In this document: piece after piece, positions 45,344 to 56,943 of the stretch | Numbering within the stretch: the first letter of the stretch is position 1 | How the letters are laid out: every line of letters begins with the position of its first letter | Source of the DNA: Malania oleifera | Taxonomy: Eukaryota; Streptophyta; Magnoliopsida; Santalales; Ximeniaceae | Length of the DNA stretch: 64,000 nt | Direction of reading: 5' to 3' | NCBI RefSeq assembly: GCF_029873635.1 | Contig: NC_080422.1 | Coordinates: 15,159,936-15,223,935 of the forward strand | Program-made: the position numbers and the translations under genes | Notes under the pieces: generated by a model | What the model saw: only the letters and a program-made list of their open reading frames with translations | Databases searched by the model: none | What the model was told of the DNA's origin: nothing

Positions 45344-46355
45344 TTTTGCAAAATGTTATACCAATTTGGTGCAAACTGGTTTACTCCAGCAAAACAAGCA
45401 GCTGAGTATTGGCAAATGAAATGACATTTAGAATACGAATACTTAAATTTAAATATAGTAAAAATAATAATAACAACAACAATAATGTGACATTAGCAAA
45501 TATGTTCATCATCTTGGCACACATTCAGCATGCCAAAAAAAACAAACAAATAGTGAATAATAGATAAATAAATATTCCATTCTCAATCATTGTTCGCACA
45601 CAATATCCTCCCACCCACAAACCCAAAAAAATAAAAAAATAAAAAATAAATATAATAATAAAACCTTCTACTCCTCATCATATACATGCACGCATTTAAG
45701 AGTACACCTTAACAATGTGGTCGAGAAAAATGAAAGAAGTTTATCTCCGAAACATTAAATTAATATGGTTGCACACGAGCACATTTTTATCATAGCCAAC
45801 AAGGAACAAATTTTTCACAAAATTACATCAACTCAATATAATCAGTCAAGCTACAAATAATATCAACAAGAAGCTAAACAAAGCAAATCAAACAAAACCT
45901 AAATCCACAAAACAATTCAAATAACAAAACCCACAAACCCAACACAAATTTGTCAGTTTTCGCCTAAGACTACAAAAACAGTTTAGCAAGCTTCACAAAA
46001 ATACACTTTCGATTCACAATAGAGACGCCAAATCAGGCCAAACCGCGAACAATATCAACAAACAAAAAAGAAATTATGGCACGAAACAATACATGCACGA
46101 GGACAAGGTTAAATCTGCAGAAATGAGAACCATATTCTGCTATAAGTAGCGCGACAAGTCTTACAAAGTAGGATATTGAATGTCGTAACCAGAACAGAGA
46201 AGAGTGCAGATCTGCAACAGATAAGAGAGGGGGGAGAAAACGTTGGTGAAATATTAGGGTTTGCGATCAAACCTGGAACGATCTGGATGGAGTGGGTCGT
46301 GTGCACAGCGGCTTACGATGTTCTCTGGAATTCTCCAAAGTATTAGTGCAGAGAT
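45344..46355 (-). other. 5' UTR and 5' UTR intron of the HSP70-15-like gene
   Basis: A leader exon (about 46355-46274) ends ATCGTTCCAG, followed by a GT donor at 46272. The acceptor AATACTCAG lies at 45402, leaving 58 bases of leader before the ATG. The 871-bp intron is AT-rich and holds no coding sequence. Leader introns are common in plant chaperone genes and often raise expression. Confidence 0.6.
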
Positions 46356-46381
46356 CGGCGTGCTGAGGAGAGAGGAGAGCC

Positions 46382-46524
46382 CTTATAGAGGGGAGGAGGA
46401 GAGGGAGAGAGGGAGGGTAATTTTGTAATTTCACGTTTACTTTCTTCGTAATTTGCTTTTATATGAGGTGGGAGTCAAGTGGTCCTAGAGCTCTCCAGAG
46501 AACAGAGGGACTGTGCTTCTAGAA
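46382..46524 (-). promoter_or_regulatory. Core promoter and heat-shock element of the HSP70-15-like gene
   Basis: On the minus strand TATAAG lies at 46387-46382. About 130 bases upstream, TTCTAGAA (46517-46524) followed on the + strand by AGATCTTCTGGA gives nTTCnnGAAn-type units, the binding pattern of heat-shock factors. A second weak unit (CTCCAGAGAA) lies near 46493. This fits heat induction, which is inferred from the motif and the gene family. Confidence 0.55.
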
Positions 46525-47692
46525 AGATCTTCTGGAGCTGTGGTTTGAAGTTTGAACGTGGGCCGGTGGGCTGGTCTACCTTTTGGGCTTCACTAAATGG
46601 GTCCATCAGAAAACTACATCATTAAAATAAATCGAGACAAAATGGACAAGTTAAAAATCTGTCATTGTGTAATTAAGCTATTCATGTGAATGTGGTAAAA
46701 TATAATGAAAAAATTAAGAAAATAGGTTATAGCTTTTTCTTTCTCTATTACTAATTATTCAAATGATCTAATATTTAATATGAAATAAATCGATATTCTC
46801 ATTGTGAAAATGAAAAGTAATTATTTTTATATTTTTTATTGTTATGAATTTTTAAAAAGTGTTAGGTTGTCATTTGCTTTTATGACGATATTATCAAATT
46901 CTTTTGTCATAATCACCTCTCTATATAAAACTATGTGGTGTATGAACCAAACATAACCTTACACTATAATTATTATAATAAGTAATGTCATTACTAAAGT
47001 CTTGTTGAGAATAACCTTATTTCATTTTTTTTAAATGTAAGAAACTAAATGGATACAAATAAGTCATTAAGCGATTGAAAAAATCTAAAGTAGTGCAAAT
47101 GAGAAGTGTAAACCAACTTGAAAAAGTTTAAGTCATTGTTGTACATTACTTTTATTCTTTTGTTGTTAGGAGATGAGCTTTAAGAGAGTCTGCAATAGTT
47201 TTTTAGAGGAACATGAGACCTGAGGCCTTTAGAATAAAAGTTGAGAAGTCCTAAATATATGTTCAATTTCGTTTCGTAAAAGTTAAATATTTTTTATTCT
47301 CAACCACAAAATATTCAACTACATTCTAACTCACAACTAAACTGATTCTACTCATAGGATTTAGTAGGTATAAGTCTTCTAAAATAATTATTTGATATTG
47401 ATGTCGCTTATATTCTTCTATCACTAGTTAGGCTATCTTAACAATGGGAACGAGAAAAGGGAGAGTATTCGTGGCGGTATTTTTTAAATTCAATCTTTAA
47501 TAAGCACTAGCTTCTCTTAAAGTACTTGTGTTGATTAGCAATGTCATTGTATGTAATTTATAGGTAATTGAATTAGGGCTTTGTGCTTTTTGAAAAAAGG
47601 TTTATAAAATTTTAAAAATGAGGCCCATAAAAACATGTTATCCATATGCAATCCTATTTGCAAAGAAAAATGAAAATTAAACTAAACTTTTA

Positions 47693-48003
47693 CGCTCCAT
47701 TTGGAACTTAACAAATCTTAAGAAGAAGAAAAAAAAATGTGAAGAATTCTATTTTTTCATATTTGGTTATCAAGAAAAGTAATGGAAATTTTTAAAAAAA
47801 AAATATTCAAAATTAATAAACAAAAATATGAGTTTAGACACGATTTACATTTAACTTTAATTAATTTTTAGTCATATTAAAATAAATTTTTGTTTTTAAT
47901 AGTATTTGGTATAGCGGGAAAAATGTAGTGGAAAATGAATTTCCTTCTTATTTGCTTTACCTTTTCCTTCCCCAATGAAGATCCTTGGTCCAAACAGACC
48001 CTT
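47693..48003. repeat. Possible short inverted-repeat element (MITE-like)
   Basis: Ends CGCTCCATTTGGAACTTA and (reverse-complemented) GGGTCTGTTTGGACCAAG share the pattern TC-x2-TTTGGA. The interior is AT-rich, about 310 bp. Similar TGTTTGG ends are common in plant MITEs. No target duplication is obvious. Confidence 0.3.
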
Positions 48004-48522
48004 AAGAAAACGTATTTTTTTCTTTTACAACCAAACATTAAGAAATGTGTGAAATAATTTTGACAATTATGCAACCTTGTAATAAAGTTAACACTGTGCC
48101 ATTAAATTTATATATAAAATTGTCTTGTAAGTTTGGTGATAATTGATTAACGACTAAAAGGATTAATATTTTCTTTTTTAGGTAACCGGATGGAAAATGA
48201 TAAAAGTCATCCCTAGTAAAGGATTGAACAAACTCCATTATAAAATGTTTTATGGATAAATAGAGCCTAACTAGTGTTCCATAATAAAGATATGTATTTG
48301 AAAATGGTCATAATGAAAGGGCAAACACTTTGGTTGCCTACTCAGAAAAAATAAAGGGAATAAATAATTGAAATGAAAAGAAATAATAAAATGAAGACAA
48401 ACCTTTAAAAATTCCAATACAAAAACCATATTTTGAGCAAATAATACAATGAAGAGAGACGAAAGTACAATTATTACAAACTATTAGAAGTTTCCCAATC
48501 ACTTGTTCCATTCAACATCCAT

Positions 48523-48526
48523 TATC

Positions 48527-48587
<61 letters not shown>
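48523..48587. repeat. (AC)n(AT)n microsatellite
   Basis: CACACACACA running into a long pure TA repeat ending ATATAGACAC, about 65 bases. It lies 45 bases left of the copia C2 LTR. Confidence 0.95.
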
Positions 48588-48593
<6 letters not shown>

Positions 48594-48632
48594 ATAATAC
48601 ATTTATAAGCTCATCATAGTATTTGCAAAGAA

Positions 48633-48952
48633 TGTTGGACTAGACAGTGTCTGTAAGTACCCATTCAATGTGCACTTGTTAAGGGAATTGCCCAGACAAA
48701 GGCAAATTAATCGGAAGCAAATAAATGCAGGCAATCATGCTTGGAATTGGTCAAAACAATTCAAAAGGAATACTCATCAGACACTGCTGATTTGCAGTGA
48801 TTCAGACTTGATTTAAGCAAATTGTTTATAAATCTCATGTACAAATACCCTTACAATGCAGTGTAATATTCAAACCGAAAGATAAAAGATATACATTTCT
48901 CTTCCTCTCTTCTTCTCCCCCTTTATGTTATTTCACATTATGAATTTCTACA
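48633..48952 (+). repeat. 5' LTR of copia C2 (320 bp)
   Basis: TG...CA ends and a directly following primer-binding site define it. It contains TTTATAAATC and a CT-rich leader before the end. The size is normal for plant copia LTRs. Confidence 0.8.
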
Positions 48953-48965
48953 TGGTGTCAGAACG
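48953..48965 (+). promoter_or_regulatory. Primer-binding site of copia C2
   Basis: TGGTGTCAGAACG follows the LTR end directly. It is one base off the usual TGGTATCAGA core of tRNA-Met sites. Confidence 0.75.
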
Positions 48966-49318
48966 TGAAATTTCTTTGGGATAAATTTCTTTTATCTTCT
49001 TAATTCCTCTCTATTCTTGCTTAAAAAAATCAGAGTTTTTCTTCTTTCGATTGACCATCAACGTAACTGTCACAAGCTGATTGGCATTCATTTTCCCCTT
49101 TATATATTAGGGTTGCTTCTTTTCTTTTTGTAAGTCATAGTAGAGGCGCCGTCCTAACCACCTTTGCCTAAAAAAAATTTTTCCCTCTCGATCCTTTTGT
49201 CGAACAAGGGAAATGCATCATCTGAAATCCACTATTCAGGGCTATTAAAGAAGAAGATCACTTGACCAGCCCGTGATTCTCAAAAAAAAAAAAAAACTCC
49301 TTTGATTCATCCTTCCCG

Positions 49319-50960
49319 ATGACTTCCAATGTTGAAAGCACTCAAAGTTCTCCACATTTTGATGATTCAAGTCATGACTTGTATCTCCACAATTTTGATA
49401 ATCCATGTGTTACTTTGGTCTCTCATCCATTGACCGAAACCAATTACACCACATGGAGGCAATCCATGCTCATTACATTCAGCACCAAAAACAAGGTCGC
49501 CTTCATTGATGGCACCATTCCCAAGCCTTCAAAATCCTCAACTGCTGAATACCGCTTGTGATTACGCTGCAACAATATGGTAACAACATGGTTAATTAAT
49601 TCTCTTTCAAAGGATATTTCTGCTAGTGTTATTTTTTGTAATTTTGCTTGAGACATTTGGATCGATGAAGGATCGTTTCTCACAAGTCAATGGATCGAAT
49701 GTATCACCTTGAACAAAAAATTCACAACTGTATCCAAGGCAATACATCAATAGCCACCAACTTTGCTAAGCTAAATTTTTTATGGGATGAACTTGCGTCA
49801 CTTCAATCTCATTTGTTCGAAGGAGATATAGTTCAATTCCAACAGTATCAGCGAACCATGAAGTGCCTCATAGACCTTGATGAATCCTATGGTGTCATAT
49901 GTGCTCATATCTTGTTGATAGATCCCTTTCCCACAAATAATCTCGTATATGGCTTGGTCCTTCAAAAGGAGTGTCAACAAAACATTCAACTTCCTCCACC
50001 CATTTACGGTGTTGCATTAGCTGCCAAAGGTATCCTTTCCACTTAAAAAGATGGCAGACCTTTTCATAAGACCAAACTGAAATTCAATCACTATCACAAA
50101 GAATGCCACACTATTGATCGCTCCTACTTCATCCACGAGTTCCCACCTAGCTCCCGCGAGATTGGATCGAGTCCTGAACCAAGTGCTCACCAAGTATCTT
50201 CTGTTGACAAACAACCATCCACCAGCAAATTCCCTTTCACCAGTGATCAATGCCAACAACTTCTAGCCATGCTCAAGCATATCACTCAGACACCTTCTAT
50301 GGCGCACCATGTAGGTAATGTCGAGTCATCCTTACGAGGTATACCATCCTATATTTCTGCTGAAACTCTTTGGATTCTAAACAGTGGAGCCACCGACCAT
50401 TTGGTGTGTTCTCCCACTGATTTAACCTACTCTATCCCTATGCATGGTCGTACTGTACAACTACCAGATGGATCTCACGTTGTGGTAACCCACATTGGAT
50501 TCGTTGTTTTTACTTCCTCTCCCATTTAAAAAAAATGTCTTGTGTGTCCTTTCATTCCCCTTCAATCTTATATCCATTCATGTGTTATGTCAAACTCTCA
50601 ATTGTCCAATCATTTTTTCAACTCATATGTGCCTAATTCAGGACTTATGCTCGATGAAGATGATTGGACCGTGAATTAAGCAGGATGGCTTATATTACTT
50701 TACAAAGACAAATCTTGCTCGTTGTCAAAAGGCTACATCAAATTTCCAACTTTAGCATCGCCGACTTGACCATTTATCCAATAAAATTATGTCTTTACTT
50801 TCCAATAATGTTTATGCCATTTGTCCAAATTTAGAACCATGTTTTATTTGCACATTGGCTAACAAACTCGCCTTGAATTTCCTTCCAGTTCAATTTCTTC
50901 TCCTACACCTTTCCATTTAATACATATGGATATATGGGGGGTTACCATGTTCCATCTCTC
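49319..50960 (+). pseudogene. Copia C2 gag, protease and start of integrase
   Basis: Start MTSNVESTQSSPHFDDSSHD at 49319, then the copia gag opening LTETNYTTWRQSMLITFSTK and FIDGTIPKP. A stop at about 49561 and a shift near 49690 lead to the second open piece (MYHLEQKIHNCIQG...; LDESYGVICAHILLIDPFP). The protease site reads LNSGATDHLVCSP, where the family has DSGA, so the catalytic Asp is Asn. The pre-integrase block (RLGHLSNKIMSLLSNN..., about 50755-50900) and HMDIWG (first catalytic Asp of integrase, about 50925) precede the truncation. Confidence 0.82.
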
Positions 50961-50967
50961 ATTAGGA

Positions 50968-51890
50968 CTGTTAGCCTTGGTGTATTCCTAAGAGGGGGGT
51001 GAATTAAGTATTTAAAAAATTAATCCTCTAGGTTAAACTAATCTAACAAGCATTATTTCACAAACCTAGGGTCTTTCTATGTATTCACAATCCCAATCAA
51101 ATATTTGAACGATAAACATAAACATACAGGTGCATAAAGTAAATTGCGGAAAATAAAATCAACACCAGATATGTTATCGAGGTTCGGCCAATTGTGCCTA
51201 AGTCCCCGCCTCTAACTCGCAAGCCCGAAGATTCCACTAATGCTCACTTAATGGGTGGAGCGACGCCTAATACAATCAGATCAATTAGCACATAGCTGAC
51301 CTCAACCTTTACAAATTCTCCTTGTGAGGTGGAGAAGGCCCTAGGTCAAATTCACAGGGCTGACCCCAGCCTGATCCTTCCAAGTTAGATCAAGCCCCCT
51401 CAGGCCACGCCTAGAAATACAATAGTATTTTTCTCAATCAAATGGTACAGTGATTATGCTTTCATGTAAAGTAGATATGTACCCTATATGCGCAATCACA
51501 TACACATCAACAATATAGGTAATTAAAGTTCAAGGATGTGAATATATGTGCAAATATCACTCAACAGGATATGATCACAATAATGTTCAAGAGTGTTCTA
51601 AACAAGCAATATCTTGGAATTTAAACAAAGCTCAGTTCAATAGCACATCAATATTCCAAATATATAAATCAGATATTCAAACTAGTTCAAAAAGATTTTT
51701 TTTAATGAAATAAGCACACTACTAGTTTGAAAATATTTTGTTTGTTGAAAATATTTTTGCATAACAAAAATCAAAGTTATGGGACACTTGCAATAACAAT
51801 GCAAATATCCTAAATTTGCTAGTTTATCCAAACACAAGATTTATAATATTGAAATCTGTGGGACAAACCTATGCTAAACTCCCCACATTT
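50968..51890 (-). repeat. SIRE-like copia LTR fragment, reverse orientation
   Basis: The + strand start TGTTAGCCTTGGTGTATTCC followed by AAGAGGGGGGTGAATT is the reverse complement of the end of SIRE/Maximus-type LTRs, which close with AATTCACCCCCCTCTT. The same signature occurs at 62300 (-) and, diverged, at 56925 (+). The inner limit is uncertain; gypsy-like LTR sequence takes over by about 51930. It interrupts copia C2. Confidence 0.6.
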
Positions 51891-53618
51891 TGTACTAGAT
51901 GGAAATATACTGGATTCTAAGTTAATTATATTAGGGCATTGTGATTTCAGGGTTTGGGTTTCTGAATACCGCAAGCATGGGTTGAGGAGCCCAGCGGGTG
52001 TTTACTGAGGAACTTAAGTAATGTTGACAAGTAATTAGTAGTTTAGAACTTTATGGTAAAGAAATATGTGACCCTGGGGAAGGTGGGTATAGTTATCATT
52101 ATGAGTTGGGTTGATTGATTTGAGGAAAAATATAATTTAAGGGATTTGAGCTTCGAACGCTGCAGGGGTGTAGATTTAGAGCTTAGCAGACTTCACAAGG
52201 TTTAGGTAAGGGAAATATGCTATGCTAGTAGTTTTAGGAATTTTTACCAGTAAAATATATGTATTTTGGGATATGAATTGTAGATGTTTAAAGGTGTGAA
52301 ATTATGTGTTTTCAAGATAATTCCTCATATCATAAATTATCTTCATTATTAGGAAAATATGGGTTTCAATATAAGGGTTTTATTCATTTAATTGTGTGGC
52401 ATTAGTAAATATCAAATCAGTATAGAATTTGCACAACTCTCATAGTATCATGATTTTCAGTATATATGTACAAAAATATGTTTTACAGAATTTACAAAAT
52501 CATGATTTACAATATACCCATAAAAGATATTTTACAGCATTTTCAGAATACCATGATATTCGGATTACAGAACCATAACGTTCAGATATTACAGTTTATT
52601 TAGATCAAATATTACAGTTTATTTTGATAAGCTTTTACAGTGTTATGGTTATTACAATTGAAACATAATCATAGTAAAACAATAAGATATATATATGAAT
52701 TAATATTATATTGTATCAAACCCTGATGGATTAGATCATATTTCAAAGTACAGTACTGTAGCTATTTCAGTTTTGAAGGCAACCACATATCTCAGATAGT
52801 GTGTGGATTTTATGAATAGTCAACTGTGCCTTGGGAGAGATTGCAAACTCCCTAGTAGTCTAAGTTGAGGCGTCTGGTCTGGCGACAGAGGTTTCAGTTG
52901 ACTTATCCTGGTAAGGCAACCAGTGTTAAGTCCCGCCTACGGGCCACACAACCCTGTCATGAGGGGTTAAATCATGCTATACAGCCATCCAGGAAAGTTT
53001 TCACAGTTATGTACATATATATAGATTTATAGAAAAATAGCAGATATATTTATAATTACTTAAAGTATGATTACATAGAAAGTTCAAAAACAGTTGTATA
53101 TTAAGCCACATAGGTGTGAGTTATACTGTATATTATTTTATATGTTATCTCTGTTTCAGCTGTTGATAGTATATTATTCTTGTAAACTCAACTGCCACAC
53201 ACTAGTAATAACATATTTCGTCTTACTAAGAGTTGCCTTGTCTTAGTAATTTAACATATTTCAGGTGACCCTACTAGATGAGCAGATTAGGCTCGGAGAT
53301 AGAGGGCACATTTGTACTGCCTTGTCTGTATGGTAAGTGTTTCAGGGAGATGTATTTTTTAGTATATCTTAAGAGGTCTGGTGGATGTTTTTGGAGTGAT
53401 GTGTATGTATATTTTGGGGAAAATACTGAAATTCTGGTATCGTAATTATGGTATTATAATTTTATGTTTTTCGTTGTATATGTGTGTTATCTTATGAACA
53501 GGTATTCCTCGATGCCCACTTTAGGATTGAGATGTTATAGTAGCTATTATCAGGGGTATGAGAGTAATACGATTATATAACATATAAAAAAACTTATATG
53601 AATTTTTGGGTAGTTACA
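51891..53618 (+). repeat. Truncated gypsy LTR, related to gypsy B
   Basis: Diverged copy sharing with the B LTRs the blocks AGGTAAGGGAAATATGYTATG, CCACATATCTCAGATAGTGT, CGGGCCACACAACCCTGTCA and ATGAGCAGATTAGGCTCG, in the same order. It ends TAGTTACA at 53618. The start, including the CGTCGACGA/TATA region, is missing or unrecognisable. No internal region follows, so it is a truncated solo LTR. Confidence 0.7.
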
Positions 53619-54235
53619 CATTGAAAAACCTAGGTAATCATTATGCATTTCTATCACAAGAAGAACCTATGAACATTGAAGAAGTGTTAAGTGATGATTC
53701 ATGGATAATACCAATGCAAGAAGAATTAAATCAGTTTGAAAGAAATAAAGTATGGAAATTAGTTCTTAGACCTGATGATCGTTCAATAATTGGAACTAGA
53801 TGGGTGTTTAGGAATAAAAAAACGAAAATGGTATTATAGTAAGAAATAAGGCAATACTCGTGACTCAAAGATATAATCAAGAAGAAGGAATAGACTACGA
53901 TGAGACATTTGCTCCCGTAGCAAGAATGGAAGGCATAAGAATATTATTAGCCTATGCATCTTACAAAGATTTTATTTAAACTTCTATCACAAATGGTGGT
54001 AAAGAGTGACATTTTCTAAATGGAGTTATAAAGAAAGAAGTCTAATGATAGCACAACCTCATGGTTTTGAGGATCTATAAATAACCTGATATGTTTGAAA
54101 TTAACAAAACATTATATGGGTTTAAAACAAGCTCTAGAGCTGGTATGAGAGGTTTAAGTGGATACTAGTAGAAATAGTTTTTTCAGAAGGAAAGGCTGAC
54201 AACACCTTGTTTATAAAATCTAAGAATAAAGATAT
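53605..54235 (+). pseudogene. SIRE-like copia reverse transcriptase fragment
   Basis: EEPMNIEEVLSDDSWIIPMQ, EELNQFERNKVWKLV and [10 protein letters not shown] (53650-53820) are the N-terminal part of RVT_2. After a shift come [20 protein letters not shown] and ILLAYAS. A degraded KTLYGFK...RAGMRGLS (54105-54150) and SEGKADNTLF follow. The catalytic YVDD block is absent, so it is a broken partial RT. Confidence 0.8.
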
Positions 54236-55144
54236 GAAATGCATAAACAAGGGTGGTTTCCCAAATGAGGTAGGAAATGCTACCAAGCTCCTGAACCCCA
54301 ACCACCTATTCAGCAACCAGAGCAATAGTTTGTTCCTTAAGCAGAAGACAGTCCTTCATGGTTCCTTCCTTTTTATCACTAATTTTCCACTTTTAGTAGT
54401 GACATGAGGACTGGACTTAACTCTCTTCAAGAAAATGTTGCATCTCTACATATCAACTATTCCTCACTTGATCAGAGACTTTGACGTATTGAACAGCATC
54501 TGGCTAGTTCCTCACACACTAGAGATCCCATGGACATTAGTCCTGCACCTTATAGTGTAAAACATCTGATGAAGAATCAGAGGACAATGAAAAATATGAA
54601 GAAAATATTGAGGATGATGATGCAGTTGATGATGATTGATATCTCTTTCTGTGCTATGTATCTTAGCTATCTACTTGTATTTTCTCTACATTTTAGTTTT
54701 TTGCTTTTGTACTTTGGTTTGTATCTCCAGATGTTTTTCTTTCATGTGGTACATTTGCCTTTGCTAAGTTACTTTTCTTTTTGATTGATGTCAAAATGGG
54801 GAGAAGGTTTGAGGAAAAATAAGAGCAGAATTATTGAGAGCAAGGTTGAGGAGATAAAATGCAAAGATAAAGAAAGCTTAAGCAATGTAGAATATGATAT
54901 ATGATATGATATTGTTAATAATGATTTTGATTGATATATGAAATAATAGATGCACTAATACTTGATTGATATATTATAATGCACAGATACTTGTTTGATA
55001 TATCAATATTGAAAAATGAACTTACACGATATCTGAAGATTTGTTTTTCAAAACATTGTTAAAAGTATGCTTATTGTAAGGGGGAGCCTTATCAAGGCTT
55101 ACTCTCTTTTGCTCTTTATTTGTCATTATAAAAAATGGGGAAAT
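54236..55144 (+). pseudogene. Remnant of the extra 3' ORF and untranslated region of the SIRE-like element
   Basis: Broken frames show a Pro/Gln-rich stretch (EPQPPIQQPEQ, 54290-54330), a helical piece (TGLNSLQENVASLHINYSSL, 54413-54470) and an acidic end near 54560-54640 (EDDDAVDDD). Its place just before the 3' LTR is where SIRE/Maximus elements carry an additional ORF after pol. A purine-rich AAAAAATGGGGAAAT (55130-55144) directly before the LTR serves as polypurine tract. Assignment is mainly positional. Confidence 0.45.
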
Positions 55145-56943
55145 TGTTGGCCTAACAAGGCTTACGAATCTTATTTTAATGATAACAAATAAAGGGAATT
55201 TAACATGTTTTGGTTAAAGTGATGACATTTCAGAAAACAAACATTGGAGTTCAAGATCAATAGTGTTTTGATAGCCTACATTTCAAACAAGTGATCAAAA
55301 GAAAGCTCAATAGATCAAAGATTGACAAATCTTATGAAAGCTTAAAGAATATTGAAGCTCAAGGTCAAGATGGACTCATTAAAGAATATACACGAAGAGT
55401 TCGTGTTTAGCGAGTTTTAAGTCTTAAAGAAGTCTTGTGTAAGTACTTCGATTTAAAATCAATACAGATTCTTTGAAACTCTTTAGGAATGATTACAGAA
55501 TTAGAGACCCATTTTAAAAACATTGGGAAACTTTTTTTTTTTTTTTCAAATCAAAGATTCTAAGTTTAAAAACCAAAAGAGTTATTGGAAACAAAATCTT
55601 AAAAATAGTGAAATTGCACTCTCAGGTGACTAACAATTTATATGGTTTTAAGAAAGGCAAACAGAACTGTGACAGGCGCCTCACAAATTTTTCTCAGGCG
55701 GCTAACAGAACACACTCAGGCGACTGACGGAGCACTGACATTTGAAATATGCTAATTTTTAACATGATAGGTGGCTGACATCTGTTTGTCAGGCGACTAA
55801 CGTTCATATTTTTTTAAATAAAGCAGCATTGAAAAGTCTTCAAAAATGTTTGCTTGGGCTCCAAATTTTGTATAAACTTGGGAAATACTCAAAGTAAACT
55901 TGGGTAACAAGTAATTACATTTAGAACTCTATAAATACATGGAAAACTAATGGATTTTTACAAGACAACTACTTGCAATCAGGCATTCAAAGTCTCTAAT
56001 TCTCAATACTCTTCAAAAGCTCTCTTGCTCACACATTCTTGCTAAATTTATACCGAATTCATGTTGATACAACCACCCGGGTTTTGTGTTTTTACTAAGC
56101 TTCTTTCAATCTAAAGAATAACCCGATGATTAGATTATTGAGCTTCAAATTCATTCTTTATTGATATTTATTTTGAAGTATATCAGTACTCTAACTTGTA
56201 CTAATCAGCTCTTTTGTGAGTGTCTTTGTACACAAGAATTTGTTTTTGTTTCTTGTTGTTTTTAACAGTTTATGTTGTTGAATCGCTGTACCGAGCGTGA
56301 GGTATCGCTTGAAGAGGATGATTCCATCATACTTGAATGAGTGTGTAAGAGGTTTGCTCCGCCCGTTCAAGGGAGCGGTATAGTGTAATCCTTGGGTGGT
56401 TTGCCTAAGGTGAGAAGGTATGTGGGGTATAGAACGAATCTCGTTTAAAAATTGTTGGTTTTTGTCACTCTATTCCCTTACCTCTTTAAAATTCACCACA
56501 CGAATAAACTGCATGGTGTGTACAAATTTCATCGGATATTAATTTTGTGTTTGGGAATTGCGGAAACCATAAGGCAGTATGTTGATTGATCAATACAGGG
56601 CCGGCAACCACAAGGGGTAGTTGAATTGATTAACTAAAAAAACTCATTAATATTTAGTTGGTTACATACTTAAATTCAAGACATTAATATCAATATGTGA
56701 ATTTTTGGAAGCTGGCGCTTAAATTTATAGTTTAGTTATATTGCACAAGATCAGCTAGTAATTGATTGAATTGAGTGTTGGTTATTGCAAATCAATTGTA
56801 CTTGTGAAGTTGCGGTGTTGAAAAGCGTGAATGCAAATTAACTCAAGTTAAAAAAAAGGGATTAATACTTTACTAAAGGAATTTGTAAAATAAGAATTTA
56901 CAAAGAAATTTTAAAAATTCAATTCACTCCTCTTGTAAGTACA
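55145..56943 (+). repeat. 3' LTR of a SIRE-like copia element (about 1.8 kb)
   Basis: Begins TGTTGGCCTAACAAGGCTTA after a polypurine tract and ends TTCACTCCTCTTGTAAGTACA, a diverged form of the SIRE-type LTR close. It contains repeated TCAGGCGACTGAC-type motifs (55620-55800) about 130 bases upstream of TATAAATA (55930-55937). Homologous to 62300-63750 in the opposite orientation. Bases 56960-57600 to the right show no recognisable gene. Confidence 0.75.
55620..55802 (+). promoter_or_regulatory. Cluster of CAGGCGACTGAC-type motifs in the SIRE-like LTR
   Basis: Copies include CTCAGGTGACTAAC (55620), GACAGGCGCCTCAC (55671), CTCAGGCGGCTAAC (55693), CTCAGGCGACTGAC (55715) and GTCAGGCGACTAAC (55789). 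The core TCAGGCGACTGA is nearly self-complementary. A TATA box follows at 55930. A regulatory role is inferred from position. Confidence 0.5.

Larger units (their letters stand above)
46530..48632. other. AT-rich intergenic region
   Basis: No gene recognised on either strand. Contains a possible MITE (47693-48003) and an AC/AT microsatellite (48523-48587). Upstream promoter sequence of the HSP70 gene may extend into its first few hundred bases. Confidence 0.5.
48633..50967 (+). mobile_element. Ty1/copia retrotransposon C2, 5' part only
   Basis: LTR 48633-48952 (TGTTGGACTAG ... TTTCTACA), primer-binding site TGGTGTCAGAACG (48953-48965), gag, protease, and the start of integrase. It is then cut near 50967, where a SIRE-like LTR fragment begins. 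RT, RNase H and the 3' LTR are not present. Confidence 0.8.
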
